Assembly (NCBI GenBank): GCA_013813715.1
Contig: JACCRF010000041.1
Coordinates: 1-64,000 of the forward strand
From: Gemmatimonadaceae bacterium
GTDB taxonomy: Bacteria > Gemmatimonadota > Gemmatimonadetes > Gemmatimonadales > Gemmatimonadaceae
DNA length: 64,000 bases
Direction of reading: 5' to 3'
Below the pieces are notes generated by a model that was given only the letters and a program-made list of their open reading frames with translations, was not told the origin of the DNA and searched no databases. The position numbers and the translations under genes were made by a program. Below are positions 34,929-43,840 of this stretch, piece by piece (the first letter of the stretch is position 1; each line of letters starts with the position of its first letter).

Positions 34929-36058
34929 CCCGCCCCCGCGTGAACGAGCCGCTCGGCGTTCCTCCCACGGAGCCGACGCAGAGCGACGCGCGCCGGAGTC
35001 CGCTCGTTCCGGAGGAAATCTCGGTCGTAGGTCTCCTCAACGTCCTTCTGCGATATCGCGTCCTGATAATCCTGCTGCCGCTCGCGTTCGGATTCCGCGC
35101 CGGGCTCAGGAGTTTCACCGCGCCCTTATCGTACACGACGGTAGCCCAGTTCATGCCGAAGGGCGGGCGCGGGCAAAGCCAGATCAGCGGAATCGCCGCG
35201 CAGTTCGGAATCCCCGTCAGCGGCGGCGAGGGATCGCAGTCCTCGCAGTTCTACATGGACCTGCTCGAATCGAGGCCGCTTTTATCCAAGGTCGCTGACG
35301 AGAGATATACCGTGCAGCGCGACAGCACGATGTTCACCGGGAATCTCTACCAGATCTTCAAGGTCAGCGAGCCGCGGGCCGCGGTGCGCAGAGTGAAAGT
35401 GGTCGAGCGGCTCCAGGCCGCCATCAGCGCGACCACGTCGGCGAGGACCGGCGTCATCACCGTGACCGTCCGCAGCAGCCGTCCAGAGCTCTCGCAGCAG
35501 ATCGCAACAAACCTTCTCGAGCAGGTGAATGTCGCAAACCTCGCGCGCCGCCAGGAGCAGGCCGCGGCGGAGCGGGGGTTCGTCGAGCGCCAGATGGGCG
35601 AGAAGCGCGCCGAGCTGCGCATGGCCGAATCGGAGCTGGGGAGCTTTCTCGAGCGCAACCGGCAGTGGCGCACGTCGCCCCAGTTGACGCTTGAGCAGGG
35701 GCGGCTCCAACGCGCGGTGGACATGCGCCAGTCGATATACACCAATCTGCTGCAGGCGTACGAGACCGCGCGCATAGAGGAGGTCCGCGACCTCCCCCTG
35801 ATCACAATCGTCGAGCCACCAGAGGCGGCGGTCGTGCCCGACGTCAAGGGCGGAGTTCGCAAGACCCTGATCGGGATGATCACCGGCCTTGTGCTCGCGA
35901 TCGTGCTCGCGTTCGTGCTCGACAGGATGGCGAGGAACCGTGCGGCGCAGACCGATGATTTCCGGGAGTTCGCGCAGTTGAGCCGGGAGGCGATGGGCGA
36001 CCTCACGCATCCCTGGCGCCCGGTGGCGCGGGTCTTCAGATCGCGACAGAGAACGTGA
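34925..36058 (+). CDS. Polysaccharide co-polymerase (Wzz/KpsE-like)
   Basis: Inner-membrane protein of 377 aa with a span near residues 40-55 (VLIILLPLAFGFRAGL), a large periplasmic part with long helices (about 195-265, rich in Glu, Arg and Gln), and a second span near 320-338 (LIGMITGLVLAIVLAFVL). This is the Wzz/PCP layout. Directly upstream of an ABC exporter pair, it fits the KpsE-type PCP that links an ABC transporter to the outer-membrane channel. The alternative is a Wzz chain-length regulator working with the Wzy-like protein at 12-13 kb. Start TTG 34925 overlaps the fcl stop. The short cytoplasmic tail has no kinase domain. Confidence 0.8.
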   Translation: MTRPRVNEPLGVPPTEPTQSDARRSPLVPEEISVVGLLNVLLRYRVLIILLPLAFGFRAGLRSFTAPLSYTTVAQFMPKGGRGQSQISGIAAQFGIPVSGGEGSQSSQFYMDLLESRPLLSKVADERYTVQRDSTMFTGNLYQIFKVSEPRAAVRRVKVVERLQAAISATTSARTGVITVTVRSSRPELSQQIATNLLEQVNVANLARRQEQAAAERGFVERQMGEKRAELRMAESELGSFLERNRQWRTSPQLTLEQGRLQRAVDMRQSIYTNLLQAYETARIEEVRDLPLITIVEPPEAAVVPDVKGGVRKTLIGMITGLVLAIVLAFVLDRMARNRAAQTDDFREFAQLSREAMGDLTHPWRPVARVFRSRQRT

Positions 36059-36927
36059 CGGCTTCCGCGACCGTAGCTGCAGCGGGCCGCCAGCCGGATC
36101 CCGGCCGCCGCCCGAGCGTAGTGATTCAGCCGACCAGCGGGTGGGCAGCACTGAATCTACGAGAACTGTGGACGTACCGTGATCTCCTGCTCATTCTCGC
36201 GGGAAGAGACGTGAAGCTCCGCTACAAGCAGACGGGTCTGGGCGTGACGTGGGTGATTCTCCAGCCGCTCGTTGCCGCGCTGATCTTCACGATCATGTTC
36301 GGCCGTTTCGCAAAGCTGCCGAGCGACGGACACCCTTACATCGTTTTCGTGTTCAGCGGCGTCGTCGTATGGAACTACTTCGCGGCGGTGCTCCAGCGCG
36401 CGGGCAACAGCCTCATCACGGATGCGCGGCTCATCACCAAGGTCTATTTCCCGCGACTGGCGATCCCACTCGCAAGCGTGTTTTCAGCACTGGTCGATCT
36501 TGCCGTTGCGCTTGGCGTACTCGGCGTGCTGATGCTCGTTTACGGCATCATGCCGACCTGGAGAATTCTGCTGCTTCCGTTTTTCATCGGTCTGACGGCA
36601 GTGACCGCAACCGGCGTGAGCCTATGGCTCTCAGCGCTGAACGTCCGCTACCGGGATTTCGCCCACGCGATGCCGTTCATGCTCCAGGTTTGGATGTTCG
36701 CGAGCCCGGTCGCCTATGCGACGAGCATCGTGCCGGAGCGGTGGCGCCTTCTGTACAGCCTGAATCCCGCGGTGACCTTCATCGAGGGCATGCGCTGGTC
36801 GGTGCTCGGAACAAGCTCGATCGAGCCGGCGATGGTCGTTCTCACGTCGATTGTCGCGCTGGTCGTGTTCATCGGCGGCGCGTTCTTTTTCCGGCGCGTT
36901 GAGCAGGGGTTCGCAGACTCCGTATGA
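36055..36927 (+). CDS. wzm: ABC-2 polysaccharide export permease (Wzm/KpsM/TagG-type)
   Basis: Membrane subunit of 290 aa with about six spans. The N-terminal amphipathic stretch LNLRELWTYRDLLLILAGRD and the following KLRYKQTGLGVTWVILQPL are the signature of glycan-exporting ABC-2 permeases, as is the late RDFAHAMPFMLQVWMFASPV. It moves lipid-linked finished or nearly finished chains to the periplasm with the ATPase encoded next. It starts with GTG at 36055 over the PCP stop (GTGA) and ends over the ATPase start (ATGA). Confidence 0.92.
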   Translation: MTASATVAAAGRQPDPGRRPSVVIQPTSGWAALNLRELWTYRDLLLILAGRDVKLRYKQTGLGVTWVILQPLVAALIFTIMFGRFAKLPSDGHPYIVFVFSGVVVWNYFAAVLQRAGNSLITDARLITKVYFPRLAIPLASVFSALVDLAVALGVLGVLMLVYGIMPTWRILLLPFFIGLTAVTATGVSLWLSALNVRYRDFAHAMPFMLQVWMFASPVAYATSIVPERWRLLYSLNPAVTFIEGMRWSVLGTSSIEPAMVVLTSIVALVVFIGGAFFFRRVEQGFADSV

Positions 36928-38261
36928 GCGAGACAGCGATCCGGGTCGAGGGCCTGGCCAAATGCTACCGCATCGCGCGCGCGCTGGGCAAGCAGCCCTA
37001 CCGCACGCTGCAGGAAGACGTCATCGCGCTGCCCCGTAATCTCTGGAAACGCGCGCTCGGCCGCTCCGACACCATGGAGACGTTCTGGGCCCTCGAAGAC
37101 GTGTCGTTCGAGGTGACACAGGGCGAGGTCGTCGGTATCATCGGACGCAACGGAGCGGGCAAGAGCACGCTCCTCAAGATCCTGTCGCGCATAACGAATC
37201 CCACCCGCGGACGCGCAGATATCTACGGGAGAGTGGGTGCGCTGCTCGAGGTCGGCACAGGGTTCCACCAGGAGCTGACTGGCCGCGAGAACATTTTCCT
37301 GAGCGGCGCCATCCTCGGCATGCGCAAATCAGAGATTGCGCGGCAGTTCGACGCGATCGTGGATTTCGCCGAGGTGGAGCAGTTCATAGACACGCCAGCG
37401 AAACGCTACAGCAGCGGCATGTACATGCGCCTCGCGTTCGCGGTCGCCGCTCATCTCGAGCCGGAGATTCTCCTCGTGGACGAAGTGCTCGCGGTGGGTG
37501 ATGCGGCGTTCCAGAAGAAATGCCTCGGGAAAATGGAGGATGTCGCGGTCGACGGGCGGACGGTGTTCTTCGTGAGCCACAACACGCAGGCCGTCCGCCA
37601 GCTTTGCGGCCGCGGAATTCTGCTCGAGCACGGACGCGTCGTCGCCGACGGGCCGACCGATTCCACGCTGACGGTCTACAACCAGAGGCTCCGTGAAATG
37701 CGAGTGGACGCCGAGACTGGCGTCAACAACCCGGAAAACAGGCGCGGCTCGGGGGCAATCCGCTTCACCGGTGTTTCGGTAGAGGACCTTGGAGGTGCCG
37801 AGCGGTACACGTTTGCGATGGGAGATACGATCCGGCTCCGTCTCTCGTTTACGGTGCATGCGCCGATGCGCGGCGCGGCCGTCGTCGTCGCCCTCCGTTC
37901 GGGGATGTCGCGCGAAATCGTGACCTCGGTGCGGCATGTCGTGACCGAGCGGGAACTGGCGCCCGGCGTGTCGTCCACGGTCGTCATCGACCTGCCGAAT
38001 GTCTACATCCGACCCGGCGAGTATCCGCTTTACCTGCATCTCGGCGAGGCAATCCAGTCGCCCAAAAACTACGACGTGCTCGACGACATGACGCCGCCGC
38101 TGGTGATCACGGCCGGGGGCCGCGCCCTTCATGACAACTTCGATCAAACTAAGCCGCTGGGGGTTTTCTCGATTCCGTCGCGGATGACGATCGGCGAGGC
38201 ATCCGGCCAGCAAGAGACGGAAGCGCCGGTCGCTCCGCAGCGCCCACACATCGTTCGTTAA
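36924..38261 (+). CDS. wzt: ABC exporter ATPase with C-terminal carbohydrate-binding domain (Wzt-type)
   Basis: ATPase of 445 aa. The Walker A motif GRNGAGKS lies at 74-81, the family-type signature YSSGMYMRLAFAVAAHLEP follows, and the Walker B is ILLVDEVLAVGD. After about residue 260 a separate beta-rich domain is present (RLRLSFTVHAPMRGAAVVVA, then DLPNVYIRPGEYPLYLHL). This fits the Wzt C-terminal domain, which reads the modified non-reducing end of an O-antigen. Such proteins export chains only after they are capped, so one of the methyltransferases or kinase-like proteins in the locus may add the cap. That link is inferred. Confidence 0.93.
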   Translation: MSETAIRVEGLAKCYRIARALGKQPYRTLQEDVIALPRNLWKRALGRSDTMETFWALEDVSFEVTQGEVVGIIGRNGAGKSTLLKILSRITNPTRGRADIYGRVGALLEVGTGFHQELTGRENIFLSGAILGMRKSEIARQFDAIVDFAEVEQFIDTPAKRYSSGMYMRLAFAVAAHLEPEILLVDEVLAVGDAAFQKKCLGKMEDVAVDGRTVFFVSHNTQAVRQLCGRGILLEHGRVVADGPTDSTLTVYNQRLREMRVDAETGVNNPENRRGSGAIRFTGVSVEDLGGAERYTFAMGDTIRLRLSFTVHAPMRGAAVVVALRSGMSREIVTSVRHVVTERELAPGVSSTVVIDLPNVYIRPGEYPLYLHLGEAIQSPKNYDVLDDMTPPLVITAGGRALHDNFDQTKPLGVFSIPSRMTIGEASGQQETEAPVAPQRPHIVR

Positions 38262-38276
38262 TAGCTAATACAATAC

Positions 38277-38954
38277 ATGTCACACCTGCCCACCGTTTCC
38301 CTCGTCATCGCCGTCCGCAACCAGGAGAAGTACATCGGCCGGTGCATCCGGTCGATTCTCAACCAGACTTATCCGCGGCAGGAGTACGAGGTGATCGTCG
38401 TCAACGATGCGAGCACCGATCGCACTGGGTACGCGCTCGAGCTGTTCGAGAACGAGATCCGACTCATCACCAACCCTGAGCGGAAGGGCTTGCCAGGGTC
38501 GCTCAACATCGGGATCAAGTCGGCCCGTGGAAGATTCGTGGTCCGCATCGACGGCGACGACTACGTCCATGCGGAGTACCTCAATGTGCTGTCGATGCAC
38601 CTGACGATGAACCCGGCGATGGATGCGGTATCGTGCGACTATCATCTCGTGGGTGACAACGAGCAGGTGATCGAGCGGGTCAACGGCGCCGAAAGGCCAA
38701 TCGGCTGCGGAATCATGTTCCGCATCGACCAGCTGGTCGAGCTGGGTCTCTACGACGAGCAGTTCCTTTCGCACGAAGACCGCGACCTGCGCATCCGTTT
38801 CCTCGAAACGCATCAGATCCACCGCGTCGCGTTGCCGCTGTATCGCTACCGACGCCACGACGAGAACATGACGAACGACCATGGTGCGATGCATGGCTAC
38901 CTCAAGGACCTGGAGGCCAAGCACGGCATCGAGAAAGCCAACAGCAATGCGTGA
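38277..38954 (+). CDS. GT2-family glycosyltransferase
   Basis: GT-A fold enzyme of 225 aa, short but with all main motifs: [34 protein letters not shown], the metal-binding [15 protein letters not shown] and a final [13 protein letters not shown] (catalytic acidic residue). The C-terminus is short, without a membrane tail. The ATG at 38277 is 15 bases after the Wzt stop. Its end overlaps the NeuB-like gene by eight bases, so it may transfer the nonulosonic acid or its neighbour sugar. This is a guess from position. Confidence 0.88.
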   Translation: MSHLPTVSLVIAVRNQEKYIGRCIRSILNQTYPRQEYEVIVVNDASTDRTGYALELFENEIRLITNPERKGLPGSLNIGIKSARGRFVVRIDGDDYVHAEYLNVLSMHLTMNPAMDAVSCDYHLVGDNEQVIERVNGAERPIGCGIMFRIDQLVELGLYDEQFLSHEDRDLRIRFLETHQIHRVALPLYRYRRHDENMTNDHGAMHGYLKDLEAKHGIEKANSNA

Positions 38955-40014
38955 GCTCAGGCTGGGATCGCGTCTGGTGAGCGACAGGTCGCCGCCGTAT
39001 GTCATCGCCGAGATCGGCGTGAATCACGGGGGATCGATCGATCTCGCGATGCGGCTCATTGACCTCGCGAAAGAGGGCGGAGCCGATGCCGCCAAGTTCC
39101 AGACCTATAAGGCCGCGTCACTTGCGTCCCGGCACAGCCCGGCCTATTGGGACCTCACGAAGGAGCCGACCACGAGCCAGTTCCAACTCTTCCAGAAATA
39201 CGATGCATTCGGCCCCGACGACTATCGCGCGCTCGCCGACCACTGCCGGGAATCGGCGATTGATTTCGTGTCGACCCCGTTCGATAGCAGCGCGGTTGAG
39301 CTGCTCGATCCGCTGGTGCCCTTCTTCAAGATTGCCTCGGCCGATCTCACCAATACGCCGCTGCTCCGCCAGGTGGCATCGCACGGCAAGCCGGTCGTGC
39401 TGTCCACCGGTGCGTCAACGATGGAAGAGGTGCGTGAGGCCGTGGCGACGCTGGAGTCGGCGGGGTGCGGCGAGCTTTCGCTCCTCCACTGCGTCCTCAA
39501 CTATCCCACTGCCGACGAGAATGCGAACCTCGGCATGATTTCAGGGCTCAAGGTGGAGTACCCGAACATGGTGATCGGATATTCCGATCATACGTTGCCC
39601 GATGAGGGAATGACCGCCCTCAGTACTGCCTATCTGCTCGGCGCGCGGGTAATCGAGAAGCATTTCACGCACGACAAGTCGCTGCCTGGTAACGACCACT
39701 ACCATGCGATGGACGTTCACGATCTCAAACGATTTCTCGCCGGCGTCGGGCGCCTCGTCGCGATGATTGGCGCGAGTGATACCAAGCGATCTATCGAGTC
39801 CGAGGAAATCTCGAGGCTCAACGCCCGCCGGAGCATCGTGCTCGACGCCGACGTCGAGGCCGGGACGAGTCTCACCGAGGAAATGATCACGTACAAGCGG
39901 CCTGGTACGGGGGTTAGCCCCGTGCACTGGGACGCGATCGTGGGGCGCAGGGTGGGACGCAGTCTGGCGCGCGATCACGTGCTCCAGTGGAATGATCTGG
40001 CTCCGCAGGAATGA
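38947..40014 (+). CDS. NeuB-family nonulosonic acid synthase (first copy)
   Basis: Condenses phosphoenolpyruvate with a six-carbon amino sugar to form a nine-carbon sialic-acid-like sugar. The 355 residues contain [52 protein letters not shown] and [15 protein letters not shown], all typical of NeuB. The C-terminal 60 residues ([13 protein letters not shown]...) form the SAF/antifreeze-like lid. ATG at 38947 is the clear start. Whether the product is Neu5Ac, legionaminate or pseudaminate cannot be read safely. A second copy lies at 50894-51958. A cytidylyltransferase follows after 45 bases. Confidence 0.92.
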   Translation: MRELRLGSRLVSDRSPPYVIAEIGVNHGGSIDLAMRLIDLAKEGGADAAKFQTYKAASLASRHSPAYWDLTKEPTTSQFQLFQKYDAFGPDDYRALADHCRESAIDFVSTPFDSSAVELLDPLVPFFKIASADLTNTPLLRQVASHGKPVVLSTGASTMEEVREAVATLESAGCGELSLLHCVLNYPTADENANLGMISGLKVEYPNMVIGYSDHTLPDEGMTALSTAYLLGARVIEKHFTHDKSLPGNDHYHAMDVHDLKRFLAGVGRLVAMIGASDTKRSIESEEISRLNARRSIVLDADVEAGTSLTEEMITYKRPGTGVSPVHWDAIVGRRVGRSLARDHVLQWNDLAPQE

Positions 40015-40059
40015 CCGCTCTCGCCGACTCGACGCCGTCCGCCGCCCGCTGAGCACATA

Positions 40060-40800
40060 GTGAGCAGGACCGTCGCGATCGTCCAGGCACGGATGGGCTC
40101 CCGGCGGCTCCCCGGCAAAGTGCTCCTCGATATCGCGGGGCAAAGCATGCTCGAGCGGGTCGTGAGGCGGGTGCAGCGAGCGGCGCTCATCGACCAGACC
40201 GTTGTCGCCACGTCGACGAGTACCCAGGACGACGCGGTCGTCGCGGAATGCGACGACATCGGTGTCGCCGTTGTCCGCGGAAGTGAACTCGACGTACTCG
40301 ATCGCTTCCGCGACGCCGCGATTGCTCATGATGCGGCGATTTGTGTGCGTGTGGGCGCCGACTCGCCGCTGATCGATGCCGCAGTATGCGATAACGCGGT
40401 GTCGGCGCTGCGTGATTCAGACCCCCCGGCTGACTACGCCAGTAACAAGATCCGCCCTACGTATCCCCTTGGACTCGACGTCGAAGCGTTCACCCGAGGC
40501 GCACTCGAGCGCGCGTGGGTAGGCGCCCGCGACGCATACGAGAGATCGCACGTGACGATCCACATGTACCAGACATCGGGCGAGTTCCGCGTGCTGGCCG
40601 TGCGCGATACGGTGGACCGCCACTACTGGCGATGGACGGTGGATACCGCGGACGACCTCGATTTCGCCCGCCAGGTGTTCGCGCGCTTCTCGGGGAGCAA
40701 CGAATTCGGGTTCGCCGATGTGGTGAAGCTGATCGAACGGGAGCCGCATCTCGCGCGCATCAATGCCCACGTGCGGGCAAGGGACGTCGTCGAGGGATGA
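40060..40800 (+). CDS. SpsF/NeuA-like cytidylyltransferase
   Basis: Nucleotidyltransferase of 246 aa, probably making the CMP-activated nonulosonic acid. The N-terminus VAIVQARMGSRRLPGKVLLD is the family's nucleotide-binding loop. VGADSPLIDAAV supplies the metal-binding aspartate and RWTVDTADDLDFARQVF is the usual end block. It is the SpsF branch, which is shorter and less well studied than true NeuA. The start is GTG at 40060. Together with the NeuB gene before it, it resembles the SpsE/SpsF pair of spore-coat and other surface-sugar loci. A hairpin follows the stop. Confidence 0.82.
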   Translation: MSRTVAIVQARMGSRRLPGKVLLDIAGQSMLERVVRRVQRAALIDQTVVATSTSTQDDAVVAECDDIGVAVVRGSELDVLDRFRDAAIAHDAAICVRVGADSPLIDAAVCDNAVSALRDSDPPADYASNKIRPTYPLGLDVEAFTRGALERAWVGARDAYERSHVTIHMYQTSGEFRVLAVRDTVDRHYWRWTVDTADDLDFARQVFARFSGSNEFGFADVVKLIEREPHLARINAHVRARDVVEG

Positions 40801-40812
40801 AAAAAGCCTGAT

Positions 40813-40832
40813 GGCGGAATCAAGTCCGCCAG
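40813..40832. other. Short perfect hairpin in the gap after the SpsF-like gene
   Basis: TGGCGGA (40813-40819) and TCCGCCA (40826-40832) form a seven-base-pair stem with a six-base loop. On the plus strand no T-run follows. A run of A lies just before it, so it would look like a terminator only for minus-strand transcription, where there is no gene. It may be an mRNA processing or attenuation element in the 101-base gap before the aldo/keto reductase. Confidence 0.4.
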
Positions 40833-40901
40833 CCGTCGTTCTGTTCGAGCCTGAGGCCGGGACCACCGCCTGTGGCCGGCAGCCGGTAGCGGGGTAGTTC
40901 T

Positions 40902-41786
40902 ATGCTCAGTCGGTTCGTGCTGGGGACGGTCCAGCTCGGCAAACCGTACGGCCGCCGCCGGGCGTACCCGCTCATGTCCGAGGCGCATGCGTTCCGGATT
41001 CTCGATGCCGCATGGGGCGCGGGTGTTCGCGCCTTCGATACCGCCGAAGCTTATGGCGCTTCCGCGGCGCGACTCCGCGCATGGAGTGAAGCGCGCGGTA
41101 ATGCCGGAGAGCTCGAGGTGGTGACCAAATGCGCCGTGGACTTCGGCGGGCGAGCGCCGGCAACGATTGAAGACAGCGCACATGCGGCTCTGACGCGCTT
41201 CGACACGGCCGGCAGTGTCGTGCTCCTGACGCATGGCGCTGTCGGAGCTGATGCGTGGGGCGTCGTAAAGTCTGTAGCAAACAAGTTTGGCGCTGGGGCC
41301 GGTCAGAGCGTCTACGCTCCCGAGGAAGTGAGCGATGCCTGTAGCCTCCCGGGAGCCGTGAGGGTGCAGGCGCCGGGCAACGTCCTCGATCGTCGGGCGA
41401 TCGCGGCCCGCGGTGAGTCATCAGTCTCGCTCGACATTCGTTCGGTCTATCTTCAGGGCGTTCTGCTCGACCCTCCGGAAATTGCCGGGCGGCGCGCACC
41501 GGGGGCATCGGGAATCGCCCGGACGGTCCAGGCAGCGGCGGCCGCGCTCGGCGTGGAGCTCGCGCCGCTGCTCGTCGCCGGCGTGCTTGCGAGCCTGAGG
41601 AAGGACGACAGAGTGGTTCTCGGCGTGGACGACGCGACGCAGCTCGAGGTGTTGCGACCTGCGCTCGAGATGGGCGAAGCAACCGTTCGGGAGTTCGAGG
41701 CAGCGATTGGGCATTTGACCGATGAGGCAGCGACGCGACTTGTTCTCGATCCGCGGCAGTGGCCAACCGTTGGCGTTGTCGGATGA
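40902..41786 (+). CDS. Aldo/keto reductase
   Basis: NADPH-dependent reductase of 294 aa with the TIM-barrel start FVLGTVQLGKPYG. The catalytic tetrad is visible as FDTAEAYG (Asp, Tyr), VTKCAV (Lys) and LLTHGAV (His). Members of this family sit beside SpsF-like and aminotransferase genes in nonulosonic-acid and spore-coat loci, where they may reduce a keto group in the sugar chain. The stop overlaps the SpsF-aminotransferase gene as ATGA, so both are made together. The substrate is not known. Residues 110-160 are poor in aromatic residues compared with xylose reductase types. Confidence 0.8.
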   Translation: MLSRFVLGTVQLGKPYGRRRAYPLMSEAHAFRILDAAWGAGVRAFDTAEAYGASAARLRAWSEARGNAGELEVVTKCAVDFGGRAPATIEDSAHAALTRFDTAGSVVLLTHGAVGADAWGVVKSVANKFGAGAGQSVYAPEEVSDACSLPGAVRVQAPGNVLDRRAIAARGESSVSLDIRSVYLQGVLLDPPEIAGRRAPGASGIARTVQAAAAALGVELAPLLVAGVLASLRKDDRVVLGVDDATQLEVLRPALEMGEATVREFEAAIGHLTDEAATRLVLDPRQWPTVGVVG

Positions 41787-43840
41787 AAGTCGTCGCCGTC
41801 ATTCAGGCGCGGACGGCGTCCAGCAGGCTGCCCGGCAAAGTGCTCGAGGCAATCGGCCCGGTGACGATGATCGAGCGACTGCTGGCCCAATTGAGCGGAA
41901 CGACAACCCTCGACGAAATCGTCGTCGCAACAACCGATGATCCCAGCGACGACGACCTCGCGACGCGTCTGGCAGCTCGCGGTGTTCGTGTGTTCAGGGG
42001 CGACGCCTCGAACGTGCTGGCGAGGTACGAAGGCGCCGCCGAGTGGGCGGGTGCCGATGTCGTTGTTCGCTTGACGGGCGACTGTCCGCTGCAAACGCCG
42101 GACACGGTTGACGAAGTCGTGACCGCATTCCTCGCAGCGGGGGCGGACTATGCCTCGAATACCGAGCCATACAGCAGGCCGGATGGCCTCGATATCGAAG
42201 TATTCAATAGAGATACTCTGACGCGGGCAGTGAGGGAATCGCGGCCGGGGCCCGATCGTGAGCACGTCACGCCGTTCATGCGGCGGAGCGCTGGAGTCCG
42301 GCGTTTGCACTACTTACATTCAACCGGGCCGGATGGAGCGAACGCGCGCTGGACGGTTGACGACCGCGCTGACCTCGAGTTCGCGCGCGAGGTCTGGAGA
42401 AAGCTGGATCTCGCCGGACCGGGTCCCCACGATTACGAGACGGTAATGACGGCAGCAACCAGTGTCGCGCCAACGAATACCGGCGCAGTCAGCAACTTCG
42501 GATACTACAGGTCGATTCACGAGGATTCCGAAGCCGGCAAGGCGCCATCTCTTCGACTCGACCAGAGCGAGGCGTGGCTCGCCAGAAGCAGCCGCGTCAT
42601 TCCGGGCGGCGCCCAGACCTACTCGAAGAGCTGGCGCCAGCACATTCGCGGCGTTTCGCCGATTTTTCTCGAGACCGGACGCGGGGCGCGCGTCTGGGAC
42701 GTCGACGGCAACGAGTACGTTGACCTGGTGCAGGGCCTGCTGCCCAACATTCTGGGGTACGCCCACGCCGACGTGGATCGTGCGGCGTATGAGCAGGCTG
42801 CCAAGGGCCACAGTTTCTCTCTCCCGCACCGGCTCGAAGTCGAGCTGGCGGAACGACTCACCCGGCTGATCCCGTGCGCGGAAACCGTTCGTTTCGCCAA
42901 AAACGGATCGGATGCAACGTCGGGTGCGATTCGCGCGGCGAGAGCGTTCACGAAGCGCGACCGTGTCGCGATCTGCGGCTATCACGGCTGGCACGACTGG
43001 TACATCGGGACTACATCGCGGTCGGCAGGAGTACCGCGCGCCGTTCAGGAGCTCTCACACACGTTTGCCTACAACGACCTCGGCGCGCTGGAGGAACTGC
43101 TCGATTCGCATCCGGGGGAGTTCGCGGCCGTCATCCTCGAGCCGTTCAACTTTGTGTGGCCCGCGGACGGCTACCTCGACGGAGTGAAGGAGATCGCTGG
43201 CAGGCACGCGGCGATACTCATCTTCGACGAAATCTGCACCGGCTTTCACTTCGGTTTGGGTGGCGCGCAACGCCTCTTCGGGGTGACGCCTGACCTCGCC
43301 ACCTTCGGCAAAGCGATGGGGAACGGCTACCCGATCAGCTGCGTAGCCGGCAGGCGAGACATCATGGACACGTTCAACGACATTTTCATGAGCTTCACCT
43401 TCGCCGGCGACGCTTCGGCGATGGCGGCCGCCACTGTCGTTCTCGATGTCCTTGAACGCGGCGATGCGTACGCCCGCATGAAAGCCGCGGGTTCGGCACT
43501 GGCCGATGGCGCGCGCGTTCTCGCCGATCTCTCGGGGCTGGGCGCTCGATTCGTCACGCAGGGCCATCACAACTGGCTGCTCCTCCGGTTCCTCGATGAA
43601 TCGGGGCTGGACGATCCCGTGCTGCGCGCCCTCTGGCTGCAGGAAGTGACGCGCCGCGGCGTTCTCCTTATTTCGACGCACAATGTTTCCGCCGCCCTCG
43701 AACGCGCCGAAGTAGAGCACGTCCTCAGGGCCTATGCGGCGGCGTTCAAACGTGTTGGCGAACTTGTCTCGTCGGGTTCAGCCCTCGAGCCACATCTCGA
43801 CGGTCCGATACCGACGCCGGCTTTCCGGGTGCGCGCGTGA
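41783..43840 (+). CDS. Fusion: SpsF-like cytidylyltransferase plus class III aminotransferase
   Basis: Protein of 685 aa with two enzymes. Residues 1-228 are a second SpsF-like domain, opening VVAVIQARTASSRLPGKV, with LTGDCPLQTPD and RWTVDDRADLEFAREV. A linker of about 25 residues follows. Residues 255-670 are a PLP enzyme of the glutamate-1-semialdehyde aminomutase type: FAKNGSDATSGAIRAAR, FDEICTGFHFG (Asp for PLP) and FGKAMGNGYP with the Schiff-base lysine at about 510. Both halves look active. The fusion suggests that an amino sugar is aminated and then activated, or the reverse, on one chain. The start overlaps the reductase stop and the end overlaps the amidotransferase (GTGA). Confidence 0.88.
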   Translation: MKVVAVIQARTASSRLPGKVLEAIGPVTMIERLLAQLSGTTTLDEIVVATTDDPSDDDLATRLAARGVRVFRGDASNVLARYEGAAEWAGADVVVRLTGDCPLQTPDTVDEVVTAFLAAGADYASNTEPYSRPDGLDIEVFNRDTLTRAVRESRPGPDREHVTPFMRRSAGVRRLHYLHSTGPDGANARWTVDDRADLEFAREVWRKLDLAGPGPHDYETVMTAATSVAPTNTGAVSNFGYYRSIHEDSEAGKAPSLRLDQSEAWLARSSRVIPGGAQTYSKSWRQHIRGVSPIFLETGRGARVWDVDGNEYVDLVQGLLPNILGYAHADVDRAAYEQAAKGHSFSLPHRLEVELAERLTRLIPCAETVRFAKNGSDATSGAIRAARAFTKRDRVAICGYHGWHDWYIGTTSRSAGVPRAVQELSHTFAYNDLGALEELLDSHPGEFAAVILEPFNFVWPADGYLDGVKEIAGRHAAILIFDEICTGFHFGLGGAQRLFGVTPDLATFGKAMGNGYPISCVAGRRDIMDTFNDIFMSFTFAGDASAMAAATVVLDVLERGDAYARMKAAGSALADGARVLADLSGLGARFVTQGHHNWLLLRFLDESGLDDPVLRALWLQEVTRRGVLLISTHNVSAALERAEVEHVLRAYAAAFKRVGELVSSGSALEPHLDGPIPTPAFRVRA

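Noticed and set aside
37329-38249. Long open frame opposite the Wzt gene
   Set aside because: Same reason: the plus-strand frame has all ABC motifs, and the opposite translation is not protein-like.
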